DNA of 64,000 nucleotides from Peteryoungia desertarenae (lineage in GTDB: Bacteria > Pseudomonadota > Alphaproteobacteria > Rhizobiales > Rhizobiaceae), in NCBI RefSeq assembly GCF_005860795.2, contig NZ_CP058350.1:2572501-2636500 (forward strand), written 5' to 3'. The notes below the pieces were generated by a model. The model worked only from the letters and a program-made list of their open reading frames with translations. It did not search any database and was not told the DNA's origin. How positions within the stretch are numbered: the stretch's first letter is position 1; every line of letters starts with the position of its first letter. Positions 27,407 to 36,563 of the stretch are shown piece by piece. The translations under genes were made by a program, and so were the position numbers.

Positions 27407-28195
27407 TCACCGTTGCGGGTTGCCCTTTCCGCCACGCAGGATGTTCGGCAGGCTTGGCAGCCACCTTCGCTTCGGTGCGGCAGCTGTTTCGGTAACCCGC
27501 GCGAGTTCAGTTGCCGGAAGTGGCTCGGCCGGATCGACAACAGGGAGAGGCGACGCACTCGGCGTCTCGCTCAGTCTCTGCGGCTTCGCCCTTGCATCCC
27601 GCTCATAGAGCGGCAATTCACCGGTATTACCGGCGCTTGCCACCGCTTGGCGAGGCGCTGGTTCAACGGTCTCGGTAAGGCCTGCCGGCTGGATATGCGG
27701 AGGTGCGCTGAACAGGCTTTTCTGCGCGGCTTGAATACGGCGGCTTGGCATATCTGCCGGAACAATGCTGGCACCATTCGTTCCGGTTTCGACGGAAACT
27801 GCGGCCGGTGCGGCAGCAATAGAGAAGATGCTGTTTGTCTGAGCATTGACCGCAGTCGGCTGCATGGTCAGTTCTCTGAGATTCGCGGGTCCGCTGCCAC
27901 CATCTTGCGATACCTCGGCAGTCAGATTGGGGTCTTGCTGCGCAAATGCCGTCACGGCAGACGATTCTCCCGCAATCTCTGCTGTATCCGCTTGGGATGC
28001 AGAAACGACCATGGGATCGACATAGCCCGTGCTGTCTTTGCCTGTGACGGTGGTCGAAGGAGCAGCGGTTGCCACCTGATTGATATTGAATGCTTCATCA
28101 ATCTTCGTCTGGCATGCCGACAACGCCAAGCACGCAACAGTGACACCGACTGCTGAGGTCGATATTGAGAATGTTCTGCCGGATTGATGGGCCAT
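27407..28195 (-). CDS. Putative lipoprotein, unknown function
   Basis: A 262-residue protein with an N-terminal signal and lipobox (CLALSAC, Cys28). The mature chain is low in predicted structure: rich in Ala, Thr, Ser and Pro, with a Pro-rich stretch near the end and a basic C-terminus (RWLPSLPNILRGGKGNPQR). GGAGACGG precedes the ATG. I do not recognise a domain. It could be an envelope spacer or a poorly conserved outer-membrane lipoprotein. No partner is obvious: tRNA genes lie on one side and gloA on the other. Confidence 0.7.
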   Translation of the reverse strand: MAHQSGRTFSISTSAVGVTVACLALSACQTKIDEAFNINQVATAAPSTTVTGKDSTGYVDPMVVSASQADTAEIAGESSAVTAFAQQDPNLTAEVSQDGGSGPANLRELTMQPTAVNAQTNSIFSIAAAPAAVSVETGTNGASIVPADMPSRRIQAAQKSLFSAPPHIQPAGLTETVEPAPRQAVASAGNTGELPLYERDARAKPQRLSETPSASPLPVVDPAEPLPATELARVTETAAAPKRRWLPSLPNILRGGKGNPQR

Positions 28196-28297
28196 GGCCG
28201 TCTCCGTGAAATCAATTGCCCGCCTGTTCCGGCGATGTAGGAGGCGAGGCCCCCAATCTTGATTTCACGATAGCACGACAAACTTGCGCGAAGCGGT

Positions 28298-28738
28298 TTA
28301 CCAGCTGCCAGTATTGGGCATGGACAGCCAGGGCTCGGCCGGTGCCAGACTCTCGCCCTTCTGGAGGATTTCAATCGAAATACCGTCAGGAGAACGGACA
28401 AATGCCATATGGCCATCGCGCGGTGGACGATTGATCGTGACGCCATTGTCCATCAACTTTTGGCAGATGGCATAGATATCATCGACCTCGTAGGCGAGGT
28501 GACCGAAATTGCGGCCTCCGGTGTAATCCTCTGGGTCCCAGTTATAGGTGAGTTCAAGGCAGGGTGACATGGCCTGTTTCGCGTGATCGAGATCCCCTTG
28601 GGCGGCGAGGAAGACCAAGGTGAAACGCCCTTTTTCGTTTTCATAGCGGCGGATCTCGGTGAGCCCGAACAGATCGCAGTAGAAATGAAGTGAAGCATCC
28701 AGATCTTTGACGCGGACCATGGTGTGCAGATAGCGCAT
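28298..28738 (-). CDS. gloA: Lactoylglutathione lyase (glyoxalase I)
   Basis: A 146-residue cytosolic enzyme converting the methylglyoxal-glutathione adduct to S-lactoylglutathione. The four metal ligands are in place: His5 ([10 protein letters not shown]), Glu62 (LELTYNW), His80 (FGHLAYEV) and Glu123 (SIEILQKG). The start at 28738 follows AGAGGAG; the longer frame adds 28 unrelated residues. Length and motifs match the bacterial nickel-type enzyme. Confidence 0.95.
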   Translation of the reverse strand: MRYLHTMVRVKDLDASLHFYCDLFGLTEIRRYENEKGRFTLVFLAAQGDLDHAKQAMSPCLELTYNWDPEDYTGGRNFGHLAYEVDDIYAICQKLMDNGVTINRPPRDGHMAFVRSPDGISIEILQKGESLAPAEPWLSMPNTGSW

Positions 28739-28922
28739 GAGTTTCTCCTCTTGTTCATTGGGATATGGAACAGTCGAAAGCCTCGAGCAAGCCTGAGGCT
28801 TCAAAAGCTTCTGGGTAAACATGAAACTAGGACTTGCGCATCAGCGTTGGCAAAATGTTAATCTTGTCGTCAAGAATCAGTTAACTCTACCAATGTGACG
28901 CGTTTTCGAGGGGCTTGGGGAA

Positions 28923-29501
28923 ATGGCGGACAGTTTTTCATCGAAAGGGCTCGCTGGTTTCGAAGAGTTATCTGGTGAGCCCGTCGATCTGATTGAGATC
29001 ACCGGCGTCATCAAATGGTTCGATGTTGCCAAGGGTTTCGGTTTTATCGTTCCTGACAACGGGATGCAGGACGTGTTGCTGCATGTGACCTGCCTTCGAC
29101 GCGATGGCTATCAGACGATTCTGGAAGGAACGCGTATAGTCGCTCTGATCCAGAAAAGAGATCGTGGCTATCAGGCGTTCCGCATCCTCTCGATGGATCA
29201 GTCGACCGCCGTTCACCCGTCTCAGATGCCGCCAGTGCGGACCCATGTGCAAGTTGTTCCAACCAGCGGCCTCGAGCGCGTTTTGGTGAAATGGTTCAAC
29301 CGCACCAAGGGCTTCGGCTTCCTGACCAGGGGCGAGGGTACGGAAGACATCTTCGTTCACATGGAAACCCTGAGACGTTTTGGTCTCACGGAGCTTCGAC
29401 CCGGCCAAAGCGTATTGGTTCGATTCGGGCCGGGTGAAAAAGGGCTGATGGCAGCGGAGATACATCCGGACACGCCAGGCCCTGCCATACGGGCGCATTG
29501 A
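28923..29501 (+). CDS. Protein with two cold-shock domains
   Basis: A 192-residue protein with two cold-shock (S1-like, nucleic-acid-binding) domains at about residues 26-92 and 118-184. Each has its RNP-1 core: VAKGFGFIVPDN and RTKGFGFLTRGE. The RNP-2 region is LLHVT in the first and the canonical IFVHM in the second, so the first domain is the more diverged. Two-domain CSPs are typical of alphaproteobacteria, where they act in stationary phase and stress as RNA chaperones. It precedes the DUF192 gene by four bases, so the two are likely co-transcribed. Confidence 0.9.
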   Translation: MADSFSSKGLAGFEELSGEPVDLIEITGVIKWFDVAKGFGFIVPDNGMQDVLLHVTCLRRDGYQTILEGTRIVALIQKRDRGYQAFRILSMDQSTAVHPSQMPPVRTHVQVVPTSGLERVLVKWFNRTKGFGFLTRGEGTEDIFVHMETLRRFGLTELRPGQSVLVRFGPGEKGLMAAEIHPDTPGPAIRAH

Positions 29502-29505
29502 TCAC

Positions 29506-30003
29506 ATGACGCTTGTAAATTTCAAGAGTACCTCGATGAAAAGCGCCGTAGTGGCGCTTTTTGCGTTTTTCCTGATGACGGGTCACGCGTTGGCTGACGT
29601 GACCTTCGCGAAGGGGCCGATCCGAATCATCACACCTGCAGGTGCGGTTCATGACTTTGTCGTCGAATGGGCGATAACCATCGAGCAGCGGGCGAGGGGG
29701 CTCATGTTTCGTGACCCGCTACCAGATGATGCGGGCATGATCTTTGATTTCGGCGAGAGCCGAGTGGCCACCATGTGGATGAAGGACACGCCGTCCTCTC
29801 TCGACATGCTGTTCATCGATGAGGCTGGTGTTGTCCAGAAGATCGCAGAACGCACGGTCCCCTTGTCGGAAAGCGTCATCGGGTCTGGCGGGCCAGTACG
29901 TTATGTCCTTGAGATCAGAGGCGGACGTTCGCAGGAGCTTGGAATTGTAGCTGGCTCCCGCCTGGAGATGCCGCTCGCCATACCGCCCGTTCCGACCCCG
30001 TAG
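29506..30003 (+). CDS. DUF192 secreted protein
   Basis: A 165-residue DUF192 protein with a cleavable signal sequence (FFLMTGHALA, cut before DVTFAKG) and the family core RARGLMFRDPLPDDAGMIF plus TMWMKDTPSSLDMLFID. A second ATG at 29536 (MKSAVVALFA) gives a more standard signal peptide and may be the true start. Function of DUF192 is unknown. It starts four bases after the double cold-shock gene, a pairing common in rhizobia. Confidence 0.85.
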   Translation: MTLVNFKSTSMKSAVVALFAFFLMTGHALADVTFAKGPIRIITPAGAVHDFVVEWAITIEQRARGLMFRDPLPDDAGMIFDFGESRVATMWMKDTPSSLDMLFIDEAGVVQKIAERTVPLSESVIGSGGPVRYVLEIRGGRSQELGIVAGSRLEMPLAIPPVPTP

Positions 30004-30043
30004 GCGGATTGGAACCAAGCTGCTGAAAACTGCTTTTTTACTG

Positions 30044-30072
30044 TTGCGGTGCGAGGGTGAACCGTGTATCTC
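30044..30072 (+). promoter_or_regulatory. Candidate promoter of tRNA-Pro
   Basis: TTGCGG (30044-30049) and TATCTC (30067-30072) are 17 bases apart, 15 bases before the tRNA. It shares the TTGC -35 of the other tRNA promoters here. Confidence 0.4.
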
Positions 30073-30087
30073 GGCACCATTGCAGGA

Positions 30088-30164
<77 letters not shown>

Positions 30165-30252
30165 TGCAATTCGGCGGAACCTTCTCGGTTCGGCTGGCCG
30201 GTTCGGAGCGGCTGAACGGTCTGCCGCTTTAATCTTGGAGATGGAAGCGCAA

Positions 30253-30558
30253 ATGTCTGCAAAGATCTACCGCCCCGCAAAGACGGCCATGCAGTCGGGC
30301 AAGGCGAAGACTCATTTGTGGATCCTTGAATTTGATCAGTCCACTCCCCGCAAGATTGACCCCATGATGGGCTATACCAGTTCGGCGGATACGCGCCAGC
30401 AGGTCAAGTTAAGTTTCGAAACGCTGGAACAGGCCGAAGCCTATGCCAAGCGCGAGGGAATTGAGTACCGTGTCATCATGCCGAAAGAAGCAAAGCGGCA
30501 GGTGGTTTCCTACACCGATAACTTCCGCTACAGCCGTTTGCAGCCCTGGACGCATTGA
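30253..30558 (+). CDS. NDUFS4-like complex I accessory subunit
   Basis: A 101-residue protein with the pattern of the ETC complex I NDUFS4 (18-kDa) family: an N-terminal KIYRPAKTAMQSG segment, WILEF, and the C-terminal SYTDNFRYSRLQPWTH. Complex I of alphaproteobacteria such as Paracoccus has this supernumerary subunit in addition to the 14 core ones. The ATG at 30253 is preferred; another in-frame ATG lies at 30241, and GGAG/GGAAG precede both. It lies alone between tRNA-Pro and tRNA-Arg, far from any nuo operon in view. Family call firm, function by homology. Confidence 0.9.
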   Translation: MSAKIYRPAKTAMQSGKAKTHLWILEFDQSTPRKIDPMMGYTSSADTRQQVKLSFETLEQAEAYAKREGIEYRVIMPKEAKRQVVSYTDNFRYSRLQPWTH

Positions 30559-30598
30559 TCCAATGAAAGTGAAAGAGGCGGCGTAACGCCTCCACGAC

Positions 30599-30675
30599 GG
30601 TCCCTTAGCTCAGCTGGATAGAGCAAGTGCCTTCTAAGCACTAGGTCGTAGGTTCGAGCCCTACAGGGATCGCCA
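30599..30675 (+). tRNA. tRNA-Arg (anticodon TCT)
   Basis: A 77-base tRNA: acceptor GGTCCCT/AGGGATC (one G-U), anticodon stem AGTGC/GCACT around CTTCTAA, T-loop GTTCGAG, encoded CCA. It starts 41 bases after the NDUFS4-like stop and may be read through from it. The 227 bases after it, up to 30902, hold no gene I can support. Confidence 0.95.
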
Positions 30676-30902
30676 GTCTTCAAGTAATGATACCTCCCGT
30701 ATCTCTGGTGGCGAAGGAAGCAACTGTATATCCGGAGCTTCCAATTTCGGTTTTTGCAATGTCAGTGGGCAGTTAACTGCCTCACGCCCCACCGATCGCC
30801 GGCGCCATCTCCAGAACGATCTTCTGAAAACCCAATCCTTTCCAAGTTGCCAACCTTTCGGAAACTCTTCGTCCCGATAATAGACGCAACAGAGGAATGA
30901 TG

Positions 30903-31676
30903 ATGGCCCGCAACAACGCCCGCCGTGCTCCGGCGCGACGCCGAAAGACACAACGCCGGACGCGTGGAAACGGGCGGTCGGGTGCTGCCGGATTGACGCC
31001 TTGGTTGCTGGTACTTTTGGTGGTGGTCGGCGGCATTGCGCTTTATGACAATCGCGTCTCGGCCTGGCGAACCGTTTCACCCTATCTCTCGTCCGGCGGC
31101 AGCAGCCCCCAGGTGGCCAGCGCGCCACCGAAGGAGAAGCGTGATACCGCCGTTGCAACCAAGCCCGAAACAGCACCGCCAAGGCTTGGGCCAATTCCGC
31201 CTGAGAGGGTTCCCGAAACTGCCGGTGCGCCTCTGCCGGTGGTGAAACCGACAGTCGACGTGATCGGGCAGCAATCCGTGGCCGCATCCACTGCTGACAG
31301 GGCCACCATCGGTGAGGGATTGTCGGGTCGTTTCTACTTCTGCGGCACTTCTGGCCTCGACAACTGTGTCGCCGAAGGTGACACCTTCTGGTATCGCAGC
31401 ACCCGGATCACACTGGCAGATGTGATCACTCCGCGAACCGAAGGAGCGGACTGCCAACAGGAACGTGACCTTGGTTTCAAGGCGAAGGTGCGCCTGAAGG
31501 ACTTGCTGAATGAGGGGCGCTTCAATCTTCAAGAGCTCCGTGACCAGGCCGATGCAGCGCAGTCGACCGCAGTGCACCGGGTGGTAACCCGTGATGGTCG
31601 CTCACTCGGTTCAATTCTTGTCTCCGAGGGTTTGGCCAAGCCGCGTGCCAGCCGCCAGCAAGGCTGGTGCTCCTGA
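30903..31676 (+). CDS. Membrane-anchored thermonuclease-like protein
   Basis: A 257-residue protein: a very basic N-terminus (about a dozen Arg in 25 residues), one transmembrane helix (about residues 32-48), a Pro-rich linker to about 130, and a C-terminal staphylococcal-nuclease-like domain. Compared with the classical enzyme, EGDTFWYR matches the DGDT strand, TRITLADV supplies an Arg, and RDGRSLG supplies the second Arg. The catalytic-Glu position (DTPET) reads ITPRTE, so activity is uncertain. Four cysteines suggest an extracytoplasmic domain. The third of three adjacent ATGs (30903) is preferred because AGAGGA lies six bases before it. Confidence 0.75.
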   Translation: MARNNARRAPARRRKTQRRTRGNGRSGAAGLTPWLLVLLVVVGGIALYDNRVSAWRTVSPYLSSGGSSPQVASAPPKEKRDTAVATKPETAPPRLGPIPPERVPETAGAPLPVVKPTVDVIGQQSVAASTADRATIGEGLSGRFYFCGTSGLDNCVAEGDTFWYRSTRITLADVITPRTEGADCQQERDLGFKAKVRLKDLLNEGRFNLQELRDQADAAQSTAVHRVVTRDGRSLGSILVSEGLAKPRASRQQGWCS

Positions 31677-31801
31677 CACCATCTTGTTCATCATGCCTGG
31701 GTGGGGCTGTGTCCCTCGACACTGGATATGAGACGCACGCCCATCATGTGGCCTGGTGTTGTCAGACGAAGTTCGCTCAATGCAGAAGGTCACATAAGCA
31801 G

Positions 31802-31834
31802 AAAGCCCGCCAGGTTGTGAACCGAGCGGGCTTT
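31802..31834. terminator. Hairpin terminator at the end of the aap operon
   Basis: A 9-bp stem (AAAGCCCGC / GCGGGCTTT) lies 22 bases past the aapP stop; the minus-strand copy ends in TTTCTG. It may also stop transcripts coming from the nuclease-like gene. Confidence 0.65.
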
Positions 31835-31856
31835 GTTGCTAGCCGATAGCTGGCAA

Positions 31857-32630
31857 TTAGTGCAGGATCTGGCTCAAGAACAACCGTGTGCGTTCATGCT
31901 GCGGATTGTCGAAGAACTCTGCCGGCGAGTTCTGCTCGACGATCTGGCCCTGGTCCATGAATATGACGCGGTTTGCTACCTGACGGGCAAAGCCCATTTC
32001 GTGGGTAACGCAGAGCATGGTCATGCCTTCTTCCGCAAGGCTCACCATGGTGTCGAGAACTTCCTTGACCATTTCCGGATCGAGCGCCGATGTCGGCTCG
32101 TCAAAAAGCATGATCTTCGGTTTCATGCAAAGCGCGCGGGCGATGGCAACGCGCTGCTGCTGACCACCCGATAGCTGACCAGGATACTTGTGCGCCTGTT
32201 CCGGGATCTTCACCCGCTCAAGGAAATGCATCGCAATTTCCTCGGCCTGTTTCTTTGGCATTTTTCGCACCCAGATCGGGGCCAGGGTGCAGTTCTCCAG
32301 GATCGTCAAATGCGGGAAGAGGTTGAAGTGCTGGAAAACCATCCCGACTTCACGGCGGACTTCGTCGATCTTCTTGAGGTCGTTCGTCAGTTCGATCCCA
32401 TCGACGACGATGGTCCCTGCCTGATGCTCCTCCAGTCGATTGATGCAACGAATCATCGTCGATTTGCCTGAGCCGGAAGGCCCGGCGATAACGATACGCT
32501 CACCTCTCATAACCTTGAGGTTGATATCCCGCAATACGTGGAAGTCACCATACCACTTGTTCATGTTTGTCAGTTCGACAGCGACCTCGGAATCCGAGAC
32601 GGTCATCTGAGCCGTATTGGCATCTGCCAT
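31857..32630 (-). CDS. aapP: General L-amino acid ABC transporter, ATPase AapP
   Basis: A 257-residue ABC ATPase with Walker A (GPSGSGKST), Q-loop ([11 protein letters not shown]), signature LSGGQQQR, Walker B ([13 protein letters not shown]) and switch His (VTHEMGFA). It belongs to the polar amino acid uptake family. In Rhizobium leguminosarum AapJQMP takes up a broad range of L-amino acids and matters for amino-acid cycling in nodules. The start at 32630 (MADANTAQ) has AAGGGGAA upstream. It is the last of four genes, 17 bases after aapM. Confidence 0.95.
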   Translation of the reverse strand: MADANTAQMTVSDSEVAVELTNMNKWYGDFHVLRDINLKVMRGERIVIAGPSGSGKSTMIRCINRLEEHQAGTIVVDGIELTNDLKKIDEVRREVGMVFQHFNLFPHLTILENCTLAPIWVRKMPKKQAEEIAMHFLERVKIPEQAHKYPGQLSGGQQQRVAIARALCMKPKIMLFDEPTSALDPEMVKEVLDTMVSLAEEGMTMLCVTHEMGFARQVANRVIFMDQGQIVEQNSPAEFFDNPQHERTRLFLSQILH

Positions 32631-32647
32631 TGTTGTTCCCCTTAGTT

Positions 32648-33802
32648 CTATCGCTTGTGGCCGGTGTCGAGATGCCGCTCCATGAAGGCGGAGTAGCGTG
32701 ACATGCCGAAGCAGAAGATCCAGAAAATAAAGCCCGCAAAGATCAGTCCCGTGAGCGGTGTCACGGGCGTTGCCCATGTCGCATCGGTGAAATTCAGTCG
32801 CACGATACCGAGCAGATCGAACATGCCGATGATTGAGACAAGGGATGTGTCCTTGAAGAGGCCGATAAATGTGTTGACGATACCGGGAATGACCAGCTTG
32901 ATCGCCTGCGGCAATATGATGAGGCGCGTCTTTTGCCAGAAGCTGAGGCCGAGCGAATCGGCGCCTTCATATTGTCCCTTTGGAATTGCCTGCAGGCCGC
33001 CGCGCACAACTTCAGCCATGTAGGCCGATGCGAAGAGAGCGACACCGATCAGGGCGCGCAGGAAGTTGTCGATTGTCCAGCCTGTGGGCATGAACAGTGG
33101 CAACATCACATTGGCCATGAACAGAACCGTGATCAGCGGAACACCGCGCACCACTTCGATGAAGATGATGCAGATGGTCTTGATTACCGGCATGTCCGAA
33201 CGCCGCCCGAGCGCGAGCAGAATACCAAGAGGCAAGGACACCGCGATCCCGACGAAAGACAGGATCAGCGTGACCATCAATCCACCCCACAGCGGGGTTT
33301 CCACCTCAACCAGGCCGAAAGCACCCCCATGCAGAAGGAAGAATGCGACGACCGGGAAAACGATGAAAAGCAGCAGGGCATTCAGTCCCTTGCGTGGCGC
33401 CTTGGGCATCAGCATCGGCACCAGAAGCGCAACGAACATCGCACCCACCAGGATCACCCGCCAGCGTTCATCGACCGGGTAGCGACCGAAGATGAACTGT
33501 GACAAGCGACTCTCCACGAAGGCCCAGCACGCTCCGGACCAACCATCGGGTTGGCTGCCGCCCTGAGCGATCGTGGCGCAGACCGCGCGGTCAGCCCCCA
33601 CCCAGGCGGCATCCAGGAAGAGCCAGTTAATGGTGCCAGGCAGAACCATGATAAGCACGGCAACGCCGATCAGTGTCAGTATGACATCCTTGGGCGTGGC
33701 CAGCAGATTCTCCTTGATCCAGGAAAGGGCCGTTCCCGAACTCGTCGGCGCCGGTTGAGCCGCCAGCATCTCCTGGCGGACATAAGAAAACTCACGCGCC
33801 AT
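32648..33802 (-). CDS. aapM: General L-amino acid ABC transporter, permease AapM
   Basis: A 384-residue inner-membrane permease with an N-terminal membrane segment, a loop region, and the C-terminal membrane domain containing the EAA-type loop ([22 protein letters not shown]) that docks on AapP. It is longer than typical HisQM permeases, as known for AapM. Two ATGs compete; 33802 (MAREFSYV) is chosen because GGAGAG is seven bases upstream, against one base for 33808. It begins two bases after the aapQ stop. Confidence 0.95.
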   Translation of the reverse strand: MAREFSYVRQEMLAAQPAPTSSGTALSWIKENLLATPKDVILTLIGVAVLIMVLPGTINWLFLDAAWVGADRAVCATIAQGGSQPDGWSGACWAFVESRLSQFIFGRYPVDERWRVILVGAMFVALLVPMLMPKAPRKGLNALLLFIVFPVVAFFLLHGGAFGLVEVETPLWGGLMVTLILSFVGIAVSLPLGILLALGRRSDMPVIKTICIIFIEVVRGVPLITVLFMANVMLPLFMPTGWTIDNFLRALIGVALFASAYMAEVVRGGLQAIPKGQYEGADSLGLSFWQKTRLIILPQAIKLVIPGIVNTFIGLFKDTSLVSIIGMFDLLGIVRLNFTDATWATPVTPLTGLIFAGFIFWIFCFGMSRYSAFMERHLDTGHKR

Positions 33803-33804
33803 GG

Positions 33805-34998
33805 TCATCTCTCCACCAGAGCCATTCGAGCATTGAACCAGTTCATGAAGAGTGAGGTCACAATACTGATGGACAGATAGACAACGAGCCAGATGGAGAC
33901 GACTTCAATCGCCTGGCCGGTCTGGTTCAGCGTCGTTCCTCCTGTGGAGACCAGTTCCGGAAAACCGACGGCAACTCCGAGCGAGGAGTTTTTCGTCAGG
34001 TTGAGATACTGGCTTGTCAGCGGCGGGATAATGATCCGCATCGCCTGCGGAACAACAACGAGACGTGTCGTCGTCGATGGCTGCAAGCCAAGCGCTGATG
34101 CGGCCTCAGTCTGACCCTTCGAGACACCCTGGATGCCCGCACGGATGATTTCCGCGATAAAGGCAGCGGTATAGAATGACAGGGCAAGATAGAGAGCCAC
34201 GAATTCAGGGGCAATGACTGCGCCGCCGGTCATGTTGAAGCGACCTGCGACCGGAAAATCGAAAGTCAGCGGAGCGCCCGCAATAACAAATCCGAGCAAC
34301 GGCAGACCAATGATCAGAGCCGAAACAACCCAGCCGGTCGGAAATGTCTGACCGGTGCGCATCTGACGCGCCTTGGCCCAGCGTGCAACAACGACTGCGC
34401 CGATAATGCCGAGTACGAGGGCAATCGGAATGATGCTGGCGCCGTCACCCCAGATCGGCTTTGGAAAGGTCAAGCCGCGATTGCTCAGATACATCGACAT
34501 TGGCAGTTCAAGCGCGTCACGCGGCTGCGGCAATGTCTGCAGAACACCGGAATACCAGAAGAAGATAACGAGCAGCGGCGGCAGGTTGCGAAAACCTTCG
34601 ACATAAACGGTACAGATCTTGGCGATCAACCAATTGCGCGACAAGCGTCCGATACCGATGATGAAGCCGAGGATCGTGGCGGTGATGATGCCGACGATAG
34701 CAACGAGAAGCGTGTTGAGAAAGCCGACGAGTATGGCCCGACCATAGGTGGAATCGCTGCTATACTCGATAAGGCTTTGCCCAATATCGAAGCCTGCGCG
34801 GCCGTTGAGAAAGTCATAGCCCGACGCTGTATTTGACCGGGCCAGGTTTTCGATAGTGTTGTTTGCAATGGTCCAGACGATGAACGTCAGAACAGCGATC
34901 GTGACAACCTGAAAAAAGATGGATCTTACTTTCGGGTCGTAGATCAGCGAGCCCATGCTCTGCCTTTCGGCAGCTCCATTAATGGCGTGATCCGTCAT
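33805..34998 (-). CDS. aapQ: General L-amino acid ABC transporter, permease AapQ
   Basis: A 397-residue permease related to AapM, with the coupling loop [22 protein letters not shown] and about eight membrane helices. AapQ and AapM form the heterodimeric channel. The start at 34998 ([11 protein letters not shown]) is preceded by GGGGA at long spacing; the longer frame to 35127 adds a lysine-rich stretch unlike the family. A strong hairpin separates it from aapJ. Confidence 0.94.
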   Translation of the reverse strand: MTDHAINGAAERQSMGSLIYDPKVRSIFFQVVTIAVLTFIVWTIANNTIENLARSNTASGYDFLNGRAGFDIGQSLIEYSSDSTYGRAILVGFLNTLLVAIVGIITATILGFIIGIGRLSRNWLIAKICTVYVEGFRNLPPLLVIFFWYSGVLQTLPQPRDALELPMSMYLSNRGLTFPKPIWGDGASIIPIALVLGIIGAVVVARWAKARQMRTGQTFPTGWVVSALIIGLPLLGFVIAGAPLTFDFPVAGRFNMTGGAVIAPEFVALYLALSFYTAAFIAEIIRAGIQGVSKGQTEAASALGLQPSTTTRLVVVPQAMRIIIPPLTSQYLNLTKNSSLGVAVGFPELVSTGGTTLNQTGQAIEVVSIWLVVYLSISIVTSLFMNWFNARMALVER

Positions 34999-35125
34999 AC
35001 TGTGCCAAATCCCCGAGGCTAACTTGAGCCTTTTTTGTTTTTTTCCACGATCGCCAGTCTTTTTGTTCTTCGTGCCGGCTTTGACCTTGCCGCTGCTGAT
35101 CAGGCAATCGCTTGGCTTATTATGC

Positions 35126-35149
35126 ACGAGGCGGCTTTCGCCGCCTCGT
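35126..35149 (-). promoter_or_regulatory. Stable hairpin between aapJ and aapQ
   Basis: A perfect 10-bp GC-rich stem (ACGAGGCGGC / GCCGCCTCGT) with a 4-base GAAA loop on the minus strand lies 18 bases after the aapJ stop. No T run follows, so it is more likely an mRNA-stabilising or partial stop element than a full terminator, allowing more binding protein than permease. Confidence 0.65.
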
Positions 35150-35166
35150 TAATTCCCTGCCGTATC

Positions 35167-36195
35167 TTAGCGGATCGGCGGAGCGTACTGCAGACCACCC
35201 TTGGTCCACAGCGCGTTGACGCCGCGCTCGATCTTCAGCGGCGTGTTGACACCGATGTTGCGCTCGAAGACTTCGCCGTAGTTGCCGACGCCCTTGATGA
35301 TGTTATAGGCCCAGTCGTTGGTCAGGCCGAGGTCGGTGCCGATCTTGGAATCGGCTTCCACGCCGAGGAAGCGACGAATGTCAGGATTGGTGGTGGAGGA
35401 CCGGATTTCGTCGACATTTGCCTGCGTGATGCCGAATTCTTCGGCCTGAAGCATGGCGTAGTGGGTCCACGAAACGATGTCGAACCACTGGTCGTCACCC
35501 TGACGAACGGCCGGACCAAGCGGCTCCTTCGAGATGATTTCCGGCAGAACGACGTGGTCGTCCGGGTTGGTCAGCGTGAGGCGGATCGAATACAGGCCCG
35601 ACTGGTCGGTGGTGTAGACGTCGCAACGGCCAGCAGCATAGGCGGCGTTGACTTCTTCCAGCTTTTCGAAAACGACCGGACGGTATTCGAGGTTATTGGC
35701 CTTGAAGTAGTCGGCAAGGTTGAGTTCGGTTGTCGTGCCGGACTGAACGCAAACTGCAGCGCCCGACAGTTCGAGAGCGGAAGACACGTTCAGGCTCTTT
35801 GGAACCATGAAGCCCTGACCGTCATAATAGTTGACAGCGCGGAAGTTGAAGCCGAGCGCGGTGTCGCGGCTGATTGTCCACGTTGTGTTGCGGGCAAGCA
35901 GGTCAACTTCGCCAGACTGAAGAGCGGTGAAGCGGCTCTGGGCGGTGGTCGGCGTGTACTTTACGGCGTTCGCATCGCCAAAGATCGCAGCGGCAACAGC
36001 CTTGCAGTAGTCAACGTCGAAGCCGGTCCAGTTGCCAGCGGCATCCGGGGACGCAAAGCCGGCAAGACCCGTGTTCACGCCGCACTGGACAAAGCCCTTT
36101 GCCTTGACGTCATCAAGGGTCGCTGCGCCAGCAGCCGACGCGCCAAACCCCAGGACTGCAGCGCCAAGTGCGACTGACAGGAACTTGTTGTTCAT
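35167..36195 (-). CDS. aapJ: General L-amino acid ABC transporter, periplasmic binding protein AapJ
   Basis: A 342-residue solute-binding protein (family 3) with a signal peptide (GFGASAAGA, cut before ATLDDVKAKG). The lobe signature GFDVDYCKAVAAAIFGD and the ligand-contact stretch VDLLARNTTWTISRD are clear. It delivers amino acids from the periplasm to AapQMP. The start at 36195 (MNNKFLSVAL) is chosen for the signal peptide. The 368-base gap to the divergent metC (36196-36563) is AT-rich and should hold both promoters, but I could not single out convincing boxes or an operator there. Confidence 0.96.
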   Translation of the reverse strand: MNNKFLSVALGAAVLGFGASAAGAATLDDVKAKGFVQCGVNTGLAGFASPDAAGNWTGFDVDYCKAVAAAIFGDANAVKYTPTTAQSRFTALQSGEVDLLARNTTWTISRDTALGFNFRAVNYYDGQGFMVPKSLNVSSALELSGAAVCVQSGTTTELNLADYFKANNLEYRPVVFEKLEEVNAAYAAGRCDVYTTDQSGLYSIRLTLTNPDDHVVLPEIISKEPLGPAVRQGDDQWFDIVSWTHYAMLQAEEFGITQANVDEIRSSTTNPDIRRFLGVEADSKIGTDLGLTNDWAYNIIKGVGNYGEVFERNIGVNTPLKIERGVNALWTKGGLQYAPPIR

Positions 36196-36563
36196 TTTTC
36201 CCAACCTTTGTTCGTTGTTTTTTCCATCAACGTCTGCCGGCGTTTTCAAACGAAAAAGCGGCGCCCGTCGGCTCGCGGTTCTCCCAATGCGAGCCTCTGC
36301 ATCACAGTCGGAAATGAATGCAGGGTCAAGTCTTTAAGGTGGAAATTGCGAGGAAAAGCGGCAATTTGCTTTTTTTGCATTAATTCAGAGCATTTCTTGA
36401 GTATTTTGAGCGCATCTTGGTGAAAAAATCGCCGCTAAAATAAACCTGCTTTGTTTTCCTTGCATAGCTCGCTTGAATTCTGCCATCTCATTGCAGGCTT
36501 GACGCTCATGATGCGTCTGCCCAAAACTCCCGATATCCGCAAGACTGCTGAAAGGCGCGAAGA

